Below are positions 1 through 8,576 of a stretch of DNA of 64,000 nt, one piece after another. This DNA is from Roseiarcus sp035606915 (GTDB lineage: Bacteria > Pseudomonadota > Alphaproteobacteria > Rhizobiales > Beijerinckiaceae): contig DATNDU010000013.1 of assembly GCA_035606915.1 (NCBI GenBank), forward strand, positions 1 to 64,000, given 5' to 3'. The translations under genes were made by a program, and so were the position numbers. Within the stretch, counting starts at the first letter, position 1. Each line of letters begins with the position of its first letter. The notes below the pieces were generated by a model, which saw only the letters and a program-made list of their open reading frames with translations, did no database searches and had not been told where the DNA came from.

Positions 1-375
1 GCGAGCCTATGACCCTATTGCTCGGAGAACCATCGCCTGGGTTCTTGGTGGCCGTGATGACGCCGCTTGCCAAAAGCTTCTCGACAAAATCGGCGTCGAA
101 GGCAAAACATTCGTCACAGATGATTGGGAGGGCTATCACCGTCTCATCCCCGAGGACCAACTCTTCACAGGCAAAGACCTGCCCGTCTCCATCGAACAAG
201 ACAACAACAATATTCGCCACTTCGTCGCGAGACTTCGTCGGCGCACCAAGGTCGTCTCCAAGGTCGTCGAAATGGTTGATCTGTCGCTGAGGGCCTACCG
301 CCATTTCCACGACAACATCCAAGCCTTCATCGAAAAAGCCACGGTTTTCCGCTCTATCTTCAGTTGGGACTCTCC
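1..375 (+). mobile_element. IS1-family insertion sequence, right-hand part
   Basis: The reading frame from position 2 encodes the C-terminal part of an IS1-type DDE transposase (InsB-like), including the segments DDWEGYHRLIPEDQLF and RRRTKVVSKVVEMVDLSLR. The sequence ending at 375, read on the minus strand, begins GGAGAGTCCCAACTGAAGAT. It resembles the IS1 terminal inverted repeat (GACTCCAACTTATTGATAG core), so the right end is placed at about 375. The left end is outside the window, so completeness and the target duplication cannot be judged. The family call rests on the protein; the exact end is inference. Confidence 0.7.
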
Positions 376-439
376 TATAATAGAGACTCTTCTACACAGA
401 AAGCATGGAATCAGGCTCCTCGCTGTTTCGAGTGGGTAG
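2..439 (+). CDS. IS1-family transposase, C-terminal part (partial)
   Basis: This DDE transposase fragment runs in from the left edge (first full codon at 2). It carries the conserved C-terminal IS1 blocks YHRLIPEDQLFTGKDLP, EQDNNNIRHFVARLRRRTK and EMVDLSLRAY. The frame continues without a stop past the predicted IS end at about 375 and terminates at 437-439, so the last ~20 residues (from about WDSPIIET) are probably encoded by flanking DNA. Either the native stop has been lost or this element family takes its stop from the flank. Activity cannot be judged because the N-terminus is missing. Confidence 0.75.
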   Translation, partial: RAYDPIARRTIAWVLGGRDDAACQKLLDKIGVEGKTFVTDDWEGYHRLIPEDQLFTGKDLPVSIEQDNNNIRHFVARLRRRTKVVSKVVEMVDLSLRAYRHFHDNIQAFIEKATVFRSIFSWDSPIIETLLHRKHGIRLLAVSSG

Positions 440-580
440 CGGCGGCCGACGTGTGCGGCGTAGCAACACCGGGCCGTGGAACTCTCGGCAGCCCAAGTGG
501 CGACGCTCGGAACCTTACCTGAGCCTAAGCTGACGGCTGCGGGGGGCCATAGACCAGCCTTTACAAGGGTCTGGCCGTCA

Positions 581-853
581 TCAACCATCGCACGTGGAAG
601 TCGGGGCGAGCCGTTGCACCATTCTCGCTAACCGCTCTCGCCGTATCTCACTCTCCGAATGCGGATAAAATTCACCCACTCGGAATAGCAGGAGCCCAAT
701 AAATCCCGCCTCGATCATCTCGGGCGTTACTTCAATCTCGTGGTCGGGCGCGCCAGCCGACGCTTTCGCTTCGGCCTCTTTCACACCGCACATTTGTAGA
801 CCTACGTAAAGTATACAGTTGCCGTCGGTCGCCGTCGATGTATGGGTTGCCAT
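581..853 (-). CDS. Small hypothetical protein (about 90 aa)
   Basis: I cannot assign a function. The C-terminal part contains VTPEMIEAGFIGLL, a motif I recognise from short uncharacterised rhizobial proteins that begin a helical segment with 'TPEMIEAG'. That is the only reason to prefer this ORF over a chance frame. An upstream ATG at 934 would overlap the helicase start on the other strand, so I use the internal ATG at 853. It lies between the IS1 remnant and a truncated helicase, in a stretch (376-923) with no other supportable gene, and could itself be decayed. Confidence 0.3.
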   Translation of the reverse strand: MATHTSTATDGNCILYVGLQMCGVKEAEAKASAGAPDHEIEVTPEMIEAGFIGLLLFRVGEFYPHSESEIRRERLARMVQRLAPTSTCDG

Positions 854-923
854 CGGACCAAAGCCGTAGGATTTTATCCGGCGAATCACCGCGAAGGGGA
901 AAGCGGGGGATGAGCAGCCGGCC

Positions 924-1220
924 ATGAAGTTCACAGCCTCTCAGGCCGCAGCGGTGAGCGTCGGTGGCCGTAATCTCCAACTCATCGCTTGCGCAGGCTC
1001 CGGCAAGACTGAGATTGTCGCCCAGCGCGTGGTTAAGCTACTTGCTGAGGGCGGGTTTCAACCGCGCAATATCGTTGCCCCCGATCTGACCGGAACGACA
1101 CATCGAAAACTCGGATGCAACGTTGCAAAAACGACCTTCCATCACCCTTGCCAGGAGGCTCTTTCGATGCCGTGCTGTCAAGCGCCGCCGGAACTTCGCT
1201 CTCCGTTTACGACTCAGTAG
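924..1220 (+). pseudogene. UvrD/Rep-type DNA helicase, N-terminal stub
   Basis: The first ~50 residues match the start of superfamily 1 UvrD/PcrA-like helicases: a Q-motif-like MKFTASQAAAV, then LQLIACAGSGKTE with Walker A GSGKT at about residues 27-31, then RVVKLLAEGG and NIVA. Normal homologues continue NIVAFTFTEKAA and run for 500 or more residues. Here the match breaks off near base 1077 and the remaining ~45 codons to the stop at 1220 look unrelated. All other helicase motifs are absent, so this is a deletion or recombination remnant. It ends 92 bp before cas3 and probably marks the left edge of the CRISPR insertion or a local deletion. Confidence 0.7.
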
Positions 1221-1312
1221 AACTAGAGGCGTAACTGTTGGACGCTTTGCGCCGCTTGTTTAGCGTAGACTTGCGATATTGTCACTGATTTGCAACTTGA
1301 TCGGCAACGTTA

Positions 1313-3862
1313 ATGTTATTTCGGAAAGAAATTATATCGCCTTGGGGCAAGTCGCAAGATGGTTCCTTTCATTGCTTGGCGCACCATATGGCGGATGTCG
1401 CCGCCTGCTTCGAAGCGATCTGCGCCCAGCCTGTCATCCGCGCACGGTTGGAACGCGCCGCCGGCGAACGCCTGACTGAGGTCGCCGTCGTCCGGCTCTC
1501 CGTCGTCGCCTTTCTCCACGACTGTGGAAAACTGCATCCCGGATTTCAGGCCAAAGGATGGCTGGAGAATTCATGGACTGGTTCCCTTCACGGTCATGTA
1601 GCGGAGGGAGCGGCGATCTTCTCGCAGGCCGCGCCGGCGCCAATTGCGCGCAATCTGCAATTGGACACGCTGATCTCCTGGGGTGTGGATCCCCACCTCC
1701 TTTTCGCATCGCTCGCGCATCACGGCCGTCCTTTCGCGCCGACAAGTCGCGCCGGCGAGGAATGGCAGGCGGTCGCCGGCTACGACGCAATAGCGGCTTC
1801 CGCAGAGATCGGTGCAGTGATGCTCGACTGGTTTCCCGCTGCATTTGTGTCGGACACATCGCCGTTGCCTTCGGCGCCAAATTTCCACCATCTGTTTTGC
1901 GGGCTCGTTTCGTTGGCCGACTGGCTTGGATCGGACCGGCGCAACTTCGCCTTCGTGGACACGCTCGATCCCGCGTATATGACAAGGGCGAGAGACTTGG
2001 CGCGAAGAACGCTTGAGGGCGTGGGCCTCGATGTGCGTTCGTTTCGCCTCGCTGTGACAGGTCGGGCGCGTTTTGACGTTCTGACGGGATTCCGTGAACC
2101 CCGCCCGCAGCAGCGCCTCGCGGCCGAGCATCCGCTCGATGACCCCCTGGTCATCCTCGAAGCGGAAACGGGGGCGGGCAAAACTGAGGCGGCCCTCTGG
2201 CGCTTCGGCCGGCTGTTCGAAGCCGGACTTGTCGATTCCCTTTATTTCGCTTTGCCGACCCGTGCCGCCGCCATTCAAATTCATGGGCGCGTCAATCGGG
2301 CGATGGCGCGATTGTTCGGCCCAGGCGCGCCGGAGGCTGTGCTTGCTGTCCCCGGCTACATCAAAGCGGGTGAGGCGCCGGGACAATCGCTACCCGACTG
2401 GCAGGTGCGATGGGACGACAATCCCGATGAGGAAAGGCGGCTGTCGCGGTGGGCGGCGGAAACCGCCAAGCGCAGTTTGGCGGCGGCGATCGCCGTCGGC
2501 ACGGTTGATCAGGCCATGCTGGCGGCCTTGCAGGTCAAGCACGCGCATCTGCGCGCGGCGGCCTTGTCGCGTAGCTTTCTGGTGATCGACGAGGTCCACG
2601 CTTCGGATCGCTACATGACCGAAGTCCAGGGGCATCTGCTCGGCATGCATATTCGGCGCGGCGGACACGCCATGCTGATGTCGGCCACGCTCGGCTCTGT
2701 TGCGCGGATCAAATGGCTGGGTGTGAAGAACGCGCCGGATTTCGAACAGGCCGCCGCCGCCCCCTATCCCGCGCTGTGGGGCAAGAAGGACGCCGCACCG
2801 CATGGCGTGGACGGGTCGCAGCGCGAGAAGGCGGTCGCGATGCAACTGACGCCGACAATGGCTGCGGAGGCGGCTGCTCGTTTGGCGATCGATGCGGGCA
2901 AAATGGGCGCGCGAGTGCTGGTCGTCCGCAACACGGTGAAGGCGGCCGTTGCGACCTGGGCGGAGGTTTGCAAGGCCGGCGAAGACGACCTTTTGTTGCA
3001 AGTGGGCGGTGGGCCGGCTTTGCACCATAGCCGCTTCGCGCCAGAGGACCGCGCCTTGCTCGACCAGGCGGTGGAGCAGGCGCTTTCGCCGGATCGGGCG
3101 CAAATGCCTTCAGGCGGCGTCATTGTCATTGGCACACAAACACTCGAACAAAGCCTCGATATAGATGCAGATTTGCTGATTACCGATCTATGCCCGGTCG
3201 ATGTGTTGTTGCAGCGCATCGGTCGCCTGCACCGCCACGATCTGGCGCGGCCTCATGGTTTTGAAGCGCCGCGCTGCATCGTCCTGACGCCGCAGATGGG
3301 ATTGGAGCCGTTGCTCAAGCCGGCATTCGAGAATGGGCTTGGAAAATTCATGGATGGCGGAGGCGTTTATCGCGACCTTTCCGTTCTTGAATTGACTCGG
3401 CGGCTGGTCGAGGCGCGCACGCAATGGACGATCCCCGCCATGAACCGCTGGCTGGTCGAAAGCGCCACTCATCCCGAAAAAATCGAAGCTCTGCATGCCG
3501 AATTGGGCGCGGCGTGGGCGCATTATTGGAATGAGGTTTCCGGCACGAACATCGCGGACGCAGGCGCAGCAAGGCGGGTGGTTCTTCCTGTGAACGAGCC
3601 CTTCGCTGAGGTCAAATTCGCTTCCGACGAAGAAAAAATCCGCACCCGGCTTGGCGGTGACGGCGTGCGGCTGGAGTTCACGCCAGTCGAAGGGCCTTTC
3701 GGCCAGATGATCGGCAGCGTCACCTTGCCCGAACATTGGTCGCGCGGGATCGACGCCAGCGCGCCTGTCGCGGAGGTGGTGGAGGACGGCTTGCATATTC
3801 TGGCCGGCGCCGGTGCGCGCTTCGTCTATGACCGCCAAGGGCTGAGCAAGGAAAAGTCGTGA
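1313..3862 (+). CDS. cas3: CRISPR-associated helicase/nuclease Cas3 (type I-E)
   Basis: This 849-residue protein is the effector that Cascade recruits to unwind and degrade invader DNA. The N-terminal HD nuclease domain shows AHHMAD near residue 25 and LHDCGK with the HD pair at 69-70, plus a later SLAHHGRP. The SF2 helicase part has Walker A ETGAGKTE (about 284-291), the DEVH box (about 425-428), MSATLG and a C-terminal QRIGRLHRH motif VI. All catalytic motifs look intact and the length is normal. The stop overlaps the cse1 start in GTGA, so it is the first gene of the cas operon. The ATG at 1313 keeps the usual short lead before the HD motif; no strong Shine-Dalgarno is visible. Confidence 0.96.
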   Translation: MLFRKEIISPWGKSQDGSFHCLAHHMADVAACFEAICAQPVIRARLERAAGERLTEVAVVRLSVVAFLHDCGKLHPGFQAKGWLENSWTGSLHGHVAEGAAIFSQAAPAPIARNLQLDTLISWGVDPHLLFASLAHHGRPFAPTSRAGEEWQAVAGYDAIAASAEIGAVMLDWFPAAFVSDTSPLPSAPNFHHLFCGLVSLADWLGSDRRNFAFVDTLDPAYMTRARDLARRTLEGVGLDVRSFRLAVTGRARFDVLTGFREPRPQQRLAAEHPLDDPLVILEAETGAGKTEAALWRFGRLFEAGLVDSLYFALPTRAAAIQIHGRVNRAMARLFGPGAPEAVLAVPGYIKAGEAPGQSLPDWQVRWDDNPDEERRLSRWAAETAKRSLAAAIAVGTVDQAMLAALQVKHAHLRAAALSRSFLVIDEVHASDRYMTEVQGHLLGMHIRRGGHAMLMSATLGSVARIKWLGVKNAPDFEQAAAAPYPALWGKKDAAPHGVDGSQREKAVAMQLTPTMAAEAAARLAIDAGKMGARVLVVRNTVKAAVATWAEVCKAGEDDLLLQVGGGPALHHSRFAPEDRALLDQAVEQALSPDRAQMPSGGVIVIGTQTLEQSLDIDADLLITDLCPVDVLLQRIGRLHRHDLARPHGFEAPRCIVLTPQMGLEPLLKPAFENGLGKFMDGGGVYRDLSVLELTRRLVEARTQWTIPAMNRWLVESATHPEKIEALHAELGAAWAHYWNEVSGTNIADAGAARRVVLPVNEPFAEVKFASDEEKIRTRLGGDGVRLEFTPVEGPFGQMIGSVTLPEHWSRGIDASAPVAEVVEDGLHILAGAGARFVYDRQGLSKEKS

Positions 3863-5448
3863 CGGATTCGACAAATCTCCTCACCCAGCCCCTCATAGCC
3901 GCCGCGCCGCGTGGCCTTCTTTCCCTTCCCGGCCTGCTCGCCGCGTTGACGCGCGACGATGTGGACAGCTTCCCCGCCCTGCGCCCGCATCAGGCGCCGG
4001 CGTGGCATATGTTTCTCGTGCAGCTTGGCGCACTGGCGATGCATCGCGCAGGACAAACCGAACTTCCGCGGGACGAGGACAGTTGGCGCGACCTGCTCCG
4101 CAAGCTGACGCCGGATTTTGCGGACGACGCGCCCTGGCGGCTCGCCGTCGAGGATTGGAGCAAGCCCGCCTTTCTTCAACCGCCGGTCCCCAAAGGCGTA
4201 AAGCTGGAAAACGCGGTTCCTACGCCCGACGCGCTCGATCTGCTCATCACTTCGAAGAACCACGATCTCAAACAGGCCGTGGCGCAGGTGGCTGCGCCGG
4301 AAGACTGGATATTCGCGCTCGTGTCGTTGCAGACGGGCGAGGGATATGGCGGCTCGGGCAATCAGGGCGTCGCGCGGATGAACGGCGGCTCCTCGTCGCG
4401 GCCCATGGTGACGCTGGCGCCGCTTCCGGTCGGCGGCAAAGCGATGACGCCGCGCCCGGGCGCATGGTTCGTGCGCGACGCGCGCGTGCTGCTGGAAACC
4501 CGCGAAGCCGAACTGAAGCGATGCGCACCGTTCGCTTATCCCGAGACAGGCGGCCTTGGCCTGACCTGGCTCGCGCCTTGGCCCGAGGAAGCGCAATTGC
4601 AACTGTGCGAACTCGACATCTGGTTTATCGAAATCTGCCGTCGTGTCCGGCTTTCCGCGCGAGGCGAGACGATGTCCGCCGTCAAGGGCACGTCGAAGGC
4701 GACGCGCATCGACGCCAAGGCCTTCAAGGGCGCCCTGGGCGATCCTTTCGCGCCAGTCCACAAAATAGAAAACAAGAGCCTGACGCTCGGCGACGGCGAT
4801 TTCGATTACAGCCGCCTGACCGCGCTTCTGCTTTCCGGCGATTGGGAATTGCCGCTGCTGGCGCGGCCCGCGCCTTTCGAACGCGCTGGAGACACGATGG
4901 CCGTGGTCTGCGCCGCCCTATCGCGCGGCAACAGCAAGACCGACGGTTTCAAGTCTCGCGTCCTGCCGCTCAGCGGTCGCAAGGCGCATAGTCTGGGCGC
5001 GCGTCGCCAGGCCCTGTTTCAACTGGCAGAGGCGCAGATGCAGGACATTGACGCCATCGACAAGGCGCTCGGCTACGGCATTGCCGTCGCGGCGGCCGGC
5101 GGCGACCGGGACAAGATCAAAAAGGAATATTACGGCCATGCCGCAGCCGCGCGCGCCGCATTCGACCGCGCCGTAGACGCTATGTCCTTCGATCACCTTT
5201 GGGCACGCGACGCGGCGCAGCAGCAGGGCGCCGAGGCGCTGAAGGCGGAGCAAACCGGATTTCGCCGAGCGCTGCTCGGCCATGCGCAGGCCGCATTCGA
5301 CGCGGCGCTGCCCACCATTCCCTGCGCCAGTCTTTTCTGGCTACGCGCCGAGGCGCGGGCGCGCAGCGCCTTCACAGGCCGCCTTCGTCACGAATTCCCC
5401 GATCTGTTCGCAAAGGCCCCCGTCGAGGACGCCGACCATGCCGCTTGA
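3859..5448 (+). CDS. casA: Cascade large subunit Cse1 (CasA/Cas8e)
   Basis: This 529-residue large subunit of the type I-E Cascade complex recognises the PAM and recruits Cas3. The N-terminus, NLLTQPLI followed by LLSLPGLLAALTRDDV and FPALRPHQAPAWHMFLVQL, is characteristic of Cse1. The length is typical for the family. The GTG start at 3859 overlaps the cas3 stop (GTGA), indicating translational coupling. The stop overlaps cse2 by 11 bases. Confidence 0.95.
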   Translation: MTDSTNLLTQPLIAAAPRGLLSLPGLLAALTRDDVDSFPALRPHQAPAWHMFLVQLGALAMHRAGQTELPRDEDSWRDLLRKLTPDFADDAPWRLAVEDWSKPAFLQPPVPKGVKLENAVPTPDALDLLITSKNHDLKQAVAQVAAPEDWIFALVSLQTGEGYGGSGNQGVARMNGGSSSRPMVTLAPLPVGGKAMTPRPGAWFVRDARVLLETREAELKRCAPFAYPETGGLGLTWLAPWPEEAQLQLCELDIWFIEICRRVRLSARGETMSAVKGTSKATRIDAKAFKGALGDPFAPVHKIENKSLTLGDGDFDYSRLTALLLSGDWELPLLARPAPFERAGDTMAVVCAALSRGNSKTDGFKSRVLPLSGRKAHSLGARRQALFQLAEAQMQDIDAIDKALGYGIAVAAAGGDRDKIKKEYYGHAAAARAAFDRAVDAMSFDHLWARDAAQQQGAEALKAEQTGFRRALLGHAQAAFDAALPTIPCASLFWLRAEARARSAFTGRLRHEFPDLFAKAPVEDADHAA

Positions 5449-5998
5449 AGAAAAAATCGCGCTTCTGTCGCAACGCCTGCTGCGACTGGACACTGGCGCC
5501 CTCGCGGAATTGCGCCGCATGGAGGTCGGCGGCGTCGGGCCGCTGCCCTATTGGGCCTTGGCGGCGGAATGCGGTTTTCTGGACGATGACGCCGACGCTT
5601 GGATGCGCATAGTCCATATTCTGGCGATCCTGACGCCCAAAGGCGAGCGGCAGGTCAAGGATTGCCTGCACGACCCAAAACGCAAACTCGGACGCGTGCT
5701 TTGCGACGGCGGCGATCCGAACTGGCCGGCAAGCGGCGGCGATCCCCGTCCAATCGTTTCGGAAACTCGACTGGCGCGTTTGTTGGCCACGGCAACCGAC
5801 CAGCGCGGCGAAGCCCTGGCCCGGCTCGCCCGCATGCTGGCCATCAGTCGCGACCGAACCAGCGGCGTCAATTGCAAGGAAATCGCCGCGTTGCTGCTGT
5901 TCGACGACGTCGAACGCAATTTGCGAGAGATCGCCCAAGCCTATTACCGCCGGCTCGATACCGCCGCACGCAAATCCGAGAAAGAGGAAGCCAAATGA
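5438..5998 (+). CDS. casB: Cascade small subunit Cse2 (CasB)
   Basis: This 186-residue all-helical small subunit forms the dimer along the belly of Cascade. I chose the ATG at 5438 inside the end of cse1 because it gives the family-typical N-terminus (MPLEEKIALLSQRL) and length; the frame stays open upstream only as a shadow of cse1. The GPLPYWALAAECGF segment and the C-terminal LLLFDDVERNLREIAQAYY match Cse2 proteins. The stop overlaps the cas7e ATG region by a few bases. Confidence 0.92.
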   Translation: MPLEEKIALLSQRLLRLDTGALAELRRMEVGGVGPLPYWALAAECGFLDDDADAWMRIVHILAILTPKGERQVKDCLHDPKRKLGRVLCDGGDPNWPASGGDPRPIVSETRLARLLATATDQRGEALARLARMLAISRDRTSGVNCKEIAALLLFDDVERNLREIAQAYYRRLDTAARKSEKEEAK

Positions 5999-7122
5999 TC
6001 GCGCCCCGTTTCCTGCAAATCCATTCTCTGCATTCCTACGCCGCCGCCCTGCTCAACCGCGACGATTCCGGCCTCGCCAAACGCCTGACCTATGGCGGCG
6101 TGTCGCGCACGCGCATTTCCTCGCAGTGCCTCAAGCGCCACTGGCGCATGGCGCAGGACCCGCACGCGCTGAAGACTCTGAGCGGCTACGAAGATTCCGT
6201 GCGCTCGCGCGAATTGGTCACGGAAAAGGTGATCGCACCGCTGAAAGGACATTTCGCCGAAGACATCGTCGCCGCGCTGGAGCCGGAGTTCCAAAAGCTG
6301 GTCTATGGCGACAAGGCGGACAAGGGCAAGAAAAGCCGCCAGACGCTACTGCTCGGCAAGCCGGAATTGGATTGGCTGGCGCGTGAGGCGCAACGGCTTG
6401 CGGACGAAGCCTCCGACGCCGCCGCCGCGAAGAAGTCCGTGGCGGATTGGGCAAAAGGCAAGACCTACAAAGTGATGAGCGAAAACGCCGCGCTGCCCGG
6501 CGGTCTCGTCGCTGCGCTGTTCGGCCGCATGGTGACGTCCGATCCTGCCGCCAATATCGACGCGCCCGTTCATGTCGCCCATGCCTTCACCGTTCACGGC
6601 GAGGAATCCGAGACCGACTATTTCACCGCCGTCGACGATCTGAAGAAGGACGAGGACGACAGTGGCGCCGACACGATCCAGGAAACCGAACTCACGTCCG
6701 GCCTGTTCTACGGCTATGTCGTCATCGACCTGCCGGCGCTTGTCGCCAATTGCGGCGGCGACAAGAATCTGGCCGGCCGCGTCGTTCATCATCTCGTTCA
6801 TCTCATCGCGGAAGTTTCGCCCGGCGCCAAGCTCGGCTCCACCGCGCCCTATGGCCGCGCCGGGTTCATGCTGCTGGAGGCGGGCGACCGTCAGCCGCGT
6901 AGCCTGGCCGAAAGCTATCGCAAGCCTTCAAAGCCCGATCTCGACGCCGCCGTTGAACACCTGCGCAAGCAACTCGCCAAATTCGATCACGCCTATGCGA
7001 CGGGCGAAAGCCGCATCTGCCTGAACCTCTCGGACGCTCCACTGGGCGGCGTGCCGACCGGCTCGATCGCGGAACTGGGCTTATGGGCGCAGGCCAAAGT
7101 CGCGGAGCTTGCCGATGTCTGA
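5995..7122 (+). CDS. casC: Cascade backbone subunit Cas7e (CasC/Cse4)
   Basis: This 375-residue RAMP protein forms the six-subunit backbone along the crRNA. The N-terminus FLQIHSLHSYAAALLNRDD followed by RLTYGGVSRTRISSQCLKRHWR is a hallmark of Cas7e. The acidic insert (DDLKKDEDDSGADT) and AEVSPGAKLGSTAPYGRA also match the family. The ATG at 5995 lies four bases before the end of cse2. The cas5e start lies within its last codons. Confidence 0.95.
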   Translation: MIAPRFLQIHSLHSYAAALLNRDDSGLAKRLTYGGVSRTRISSQCLKRHWRMAQDPHALKTLSGYEDSVRSRELVTEKVIAPLKGHFAEDIVAALEPEFQKLVYGDKADKGKKSRQTLLLGKPELDWLAREAQRLADEASDAAAAKKSVADWAKGKTYKVMSENAALPGGLVAALFGRMVTSDPAANIDAPVHVAHAFTVHGEESETDYFTAVDDLKKDEDDSGADTIQETELTSGLFYGYVVIDLPALVANCGGDKNLAGRVVHHLVHLIAEVSPGAKLGSTAPYGRAGFMLLEAGDRQPRSLAESYRKPSKPDLDAAVEHLRKQLAKFDHAYATGESRICLNLSDAPLGGVPTGSIAELGLWAQAKVAELADV

Positions 7123-7852
7123 TCCCTCTTGGCTGATCCTGCGGTTGGAGGCGCCGCTCCTGGCCTTTGGCGGCGTGGCCATCGACCATATCGGCGTCAC
7201 GCGGGATTTTCCGGCGCAATCCATGCTCGCCGGACTGCTCGCCAATGCGTTGGGCTTTGAGCGAACCGACTGGGAAAACATCCAGAGCTTGCAGGACAGA
7301 TTGGTCTTCGCGGCGCGGCGGGATCGCGGCGACGAAAGCGCGTTGCTGACGGATGTCCAGAACGCGCGGTTGGAGAAGAACGACAAGGGTTGGACGACGC
7401 GCGGCCAGCCGGAGGGCCGCGACGGCGCGAGCTATGGCGCGCCTCATCGCCGCCGCCGCGATTACCACATGGACGCCCGCGTCATGCTCGCCTTGCGGCT
7501 GGCGCCGGCGGAACGACAGCCCGATCTCGACGCCCTCGCAGCCGCGCTTGAGCGGCCGGCGCGGCCTCTCTTCATCGGCCGCAAGCCTTGCCTGCCCTCG
7601 GCGCCCCTGTTGCTGCCGGGCCGGGTGATCGCGTCCGACGCCTACGCCGCGCTTGCGGCCATCGCAGGCAGGCGCGACGCCGCGCCGCGAAAAATGCGGG
7701 CGCTCTGGCCGCATGGGGAAGGCCCTGACGCGGGCGACAATGTCTGGCGCGTCATCGACCTACCCGATCTGCGAAACTGGCGCACCGGCCTGCATGGCGG
7801 GACGCGCCGCATCGTCGAGGGGACCGTTTCCGCCCCCGAGCTTGCCGCATGA
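7115..7852 (+). CDS. casD: Cascade subunit Cas5e (CasD)
   Basis: This 245-residue subunit caps the crRNA 5' handle in Cascade. Family features are the N-terminal LILRLEAPLLAFGG, RDFPAQSMLAGLLANALG and the RRRDYHMDARV and RPLFIGRKPCLPSAPL segments. The ATG at 7115 overlaps the cas7e end by eight bases; a TTG six bases earlier is possible but less likely. Its stop overlaps the cas6e ATG in ATGA. Confidence 0.94.
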   Translation: MSDPSWLILRLEAPLLAFGGVAIDHIGVTRDFPAQSMLAGLLANALGFERTDWENIQSLQDRLVFAARRDRGDESALLTDVQNARLEKNDKGWTTRGQPEGRDGASYGAPHRRRRDYHMDARVMLALRLAPAERQPDLDALAAALERPARPLFIGRKPCLPSAPLLLPGRVIASDAYAALAAIAGRRDAAPRKMRALWPHGEGPDAGDNVWRVIDLPDLRNWRTGLHGGTRRIVEGTVSAPELAA

Positions 7853-8568
7853 GCCCCCTCTATCTGACAAGCCTGCCGCTGGAACTCACGCCCTTGCGCC
7901 GATGGGCTGCGATGCGGGGTTTCGGCGCCGACGAAGGCCTCGCCCTGCATCATCTGCTGTCCGAAACATTTGGCAAAGGCGCCATGCAGCCGTTCCGCCT
8001 GATGCCAGCGCCGAAAGCGACGTCCGCGACGCTCTACGCATATGCCAGAACCGACGACGCCGGTCTCAGGCAAGTCGCCCGCGAATGCGCCATGCCGGAC
8101 GCGCTCGCCGTCTGCGATCTTGAAGCTTTCGCCGTGAAGCCAATGCCCGAAACCTGGCGCAAGGGCCGGCGCCTCGCTTTCGACCTGCGGGTTCGCCCTA
8201 CGAAACGCTTGCTCAAGCCGGCGGGCGTTTTTGGCAAGGGCGCGGAGATCGACGCCTATCTGGCCGAAGCCTTGCGCTTGCATCCTGACGGGCGTTGCGC
8301 CGAAAATCCGGTCGAGCGCGAAAGTGTCTATCGGACTTGGCTGGTGGAACGGCTGGGCGCAGCGACGACGCTGGAAGCGGCGCGCATGATCCGCTTCGAA
8401 CGGCGGACGGTCGTGCGCGGCAAGACCTCGCTCGAAGGGCCGGAGGTGACTTGGCATGGCGAACTTACGGTCCAGGATGGCGAGGCCTTCGCCGCGCGGC
8501 TCGCGAGCGGCGTTGGCCGCCATTCGGCTTTCGGATACGGCATGTTGCTGCTGCGTCCAGCGCGATAG
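7849..8568 (+). CDS. casE: CRISPR RNA endoribonuclease Cas6e (CasE)
   Basis: This 239-residue protein cuts the pre-crRNA at the base of each repeat hairpin and stays bound to the 3' handle. It begins MSPLYLTSLPLELTPL, has the LHHLLSETFG segment that carries histidines in the expected catalytic region, a KPAGVFGKG basic loop, and a C-terminal glycine-rich GVGRHSAFGYGMLLLRP typical of Cas6e. Its ATG overlaps the cas5e stop. The partner RNA is the repeat hairpin described at 9855-11041. Confidence 0.94.
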   Translation: MSPLYLTSLPLELTPLRRWAAMRGFGADEGLALHHLLSETFGKGAMQPFRLMPAPKATSATLYAYARTDDAGLRQVARECAMPDALAVCDLEAFAVKPMPETWRKGRRLAFDLRVRPTKRLLKPAGVFGKGAEIDAYLAEALRLHPDGRCAENPVERESVYRTWLVERLGAATTLEAARMIRFERRTVVRGKTSLEGPEVTWHGELTVQDGEAFAARLASGVGRHSAFGYGMLLLRPAR

Positions 8569-8576
8569 GAGGAAAA

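Noticed and set aside
1080..1312. Possible small gene or promoter element between the helicase stub and cas3
   Set aside because: No coherent ORF, no convincing -35/-10 pair and no repeats; left unannotated.
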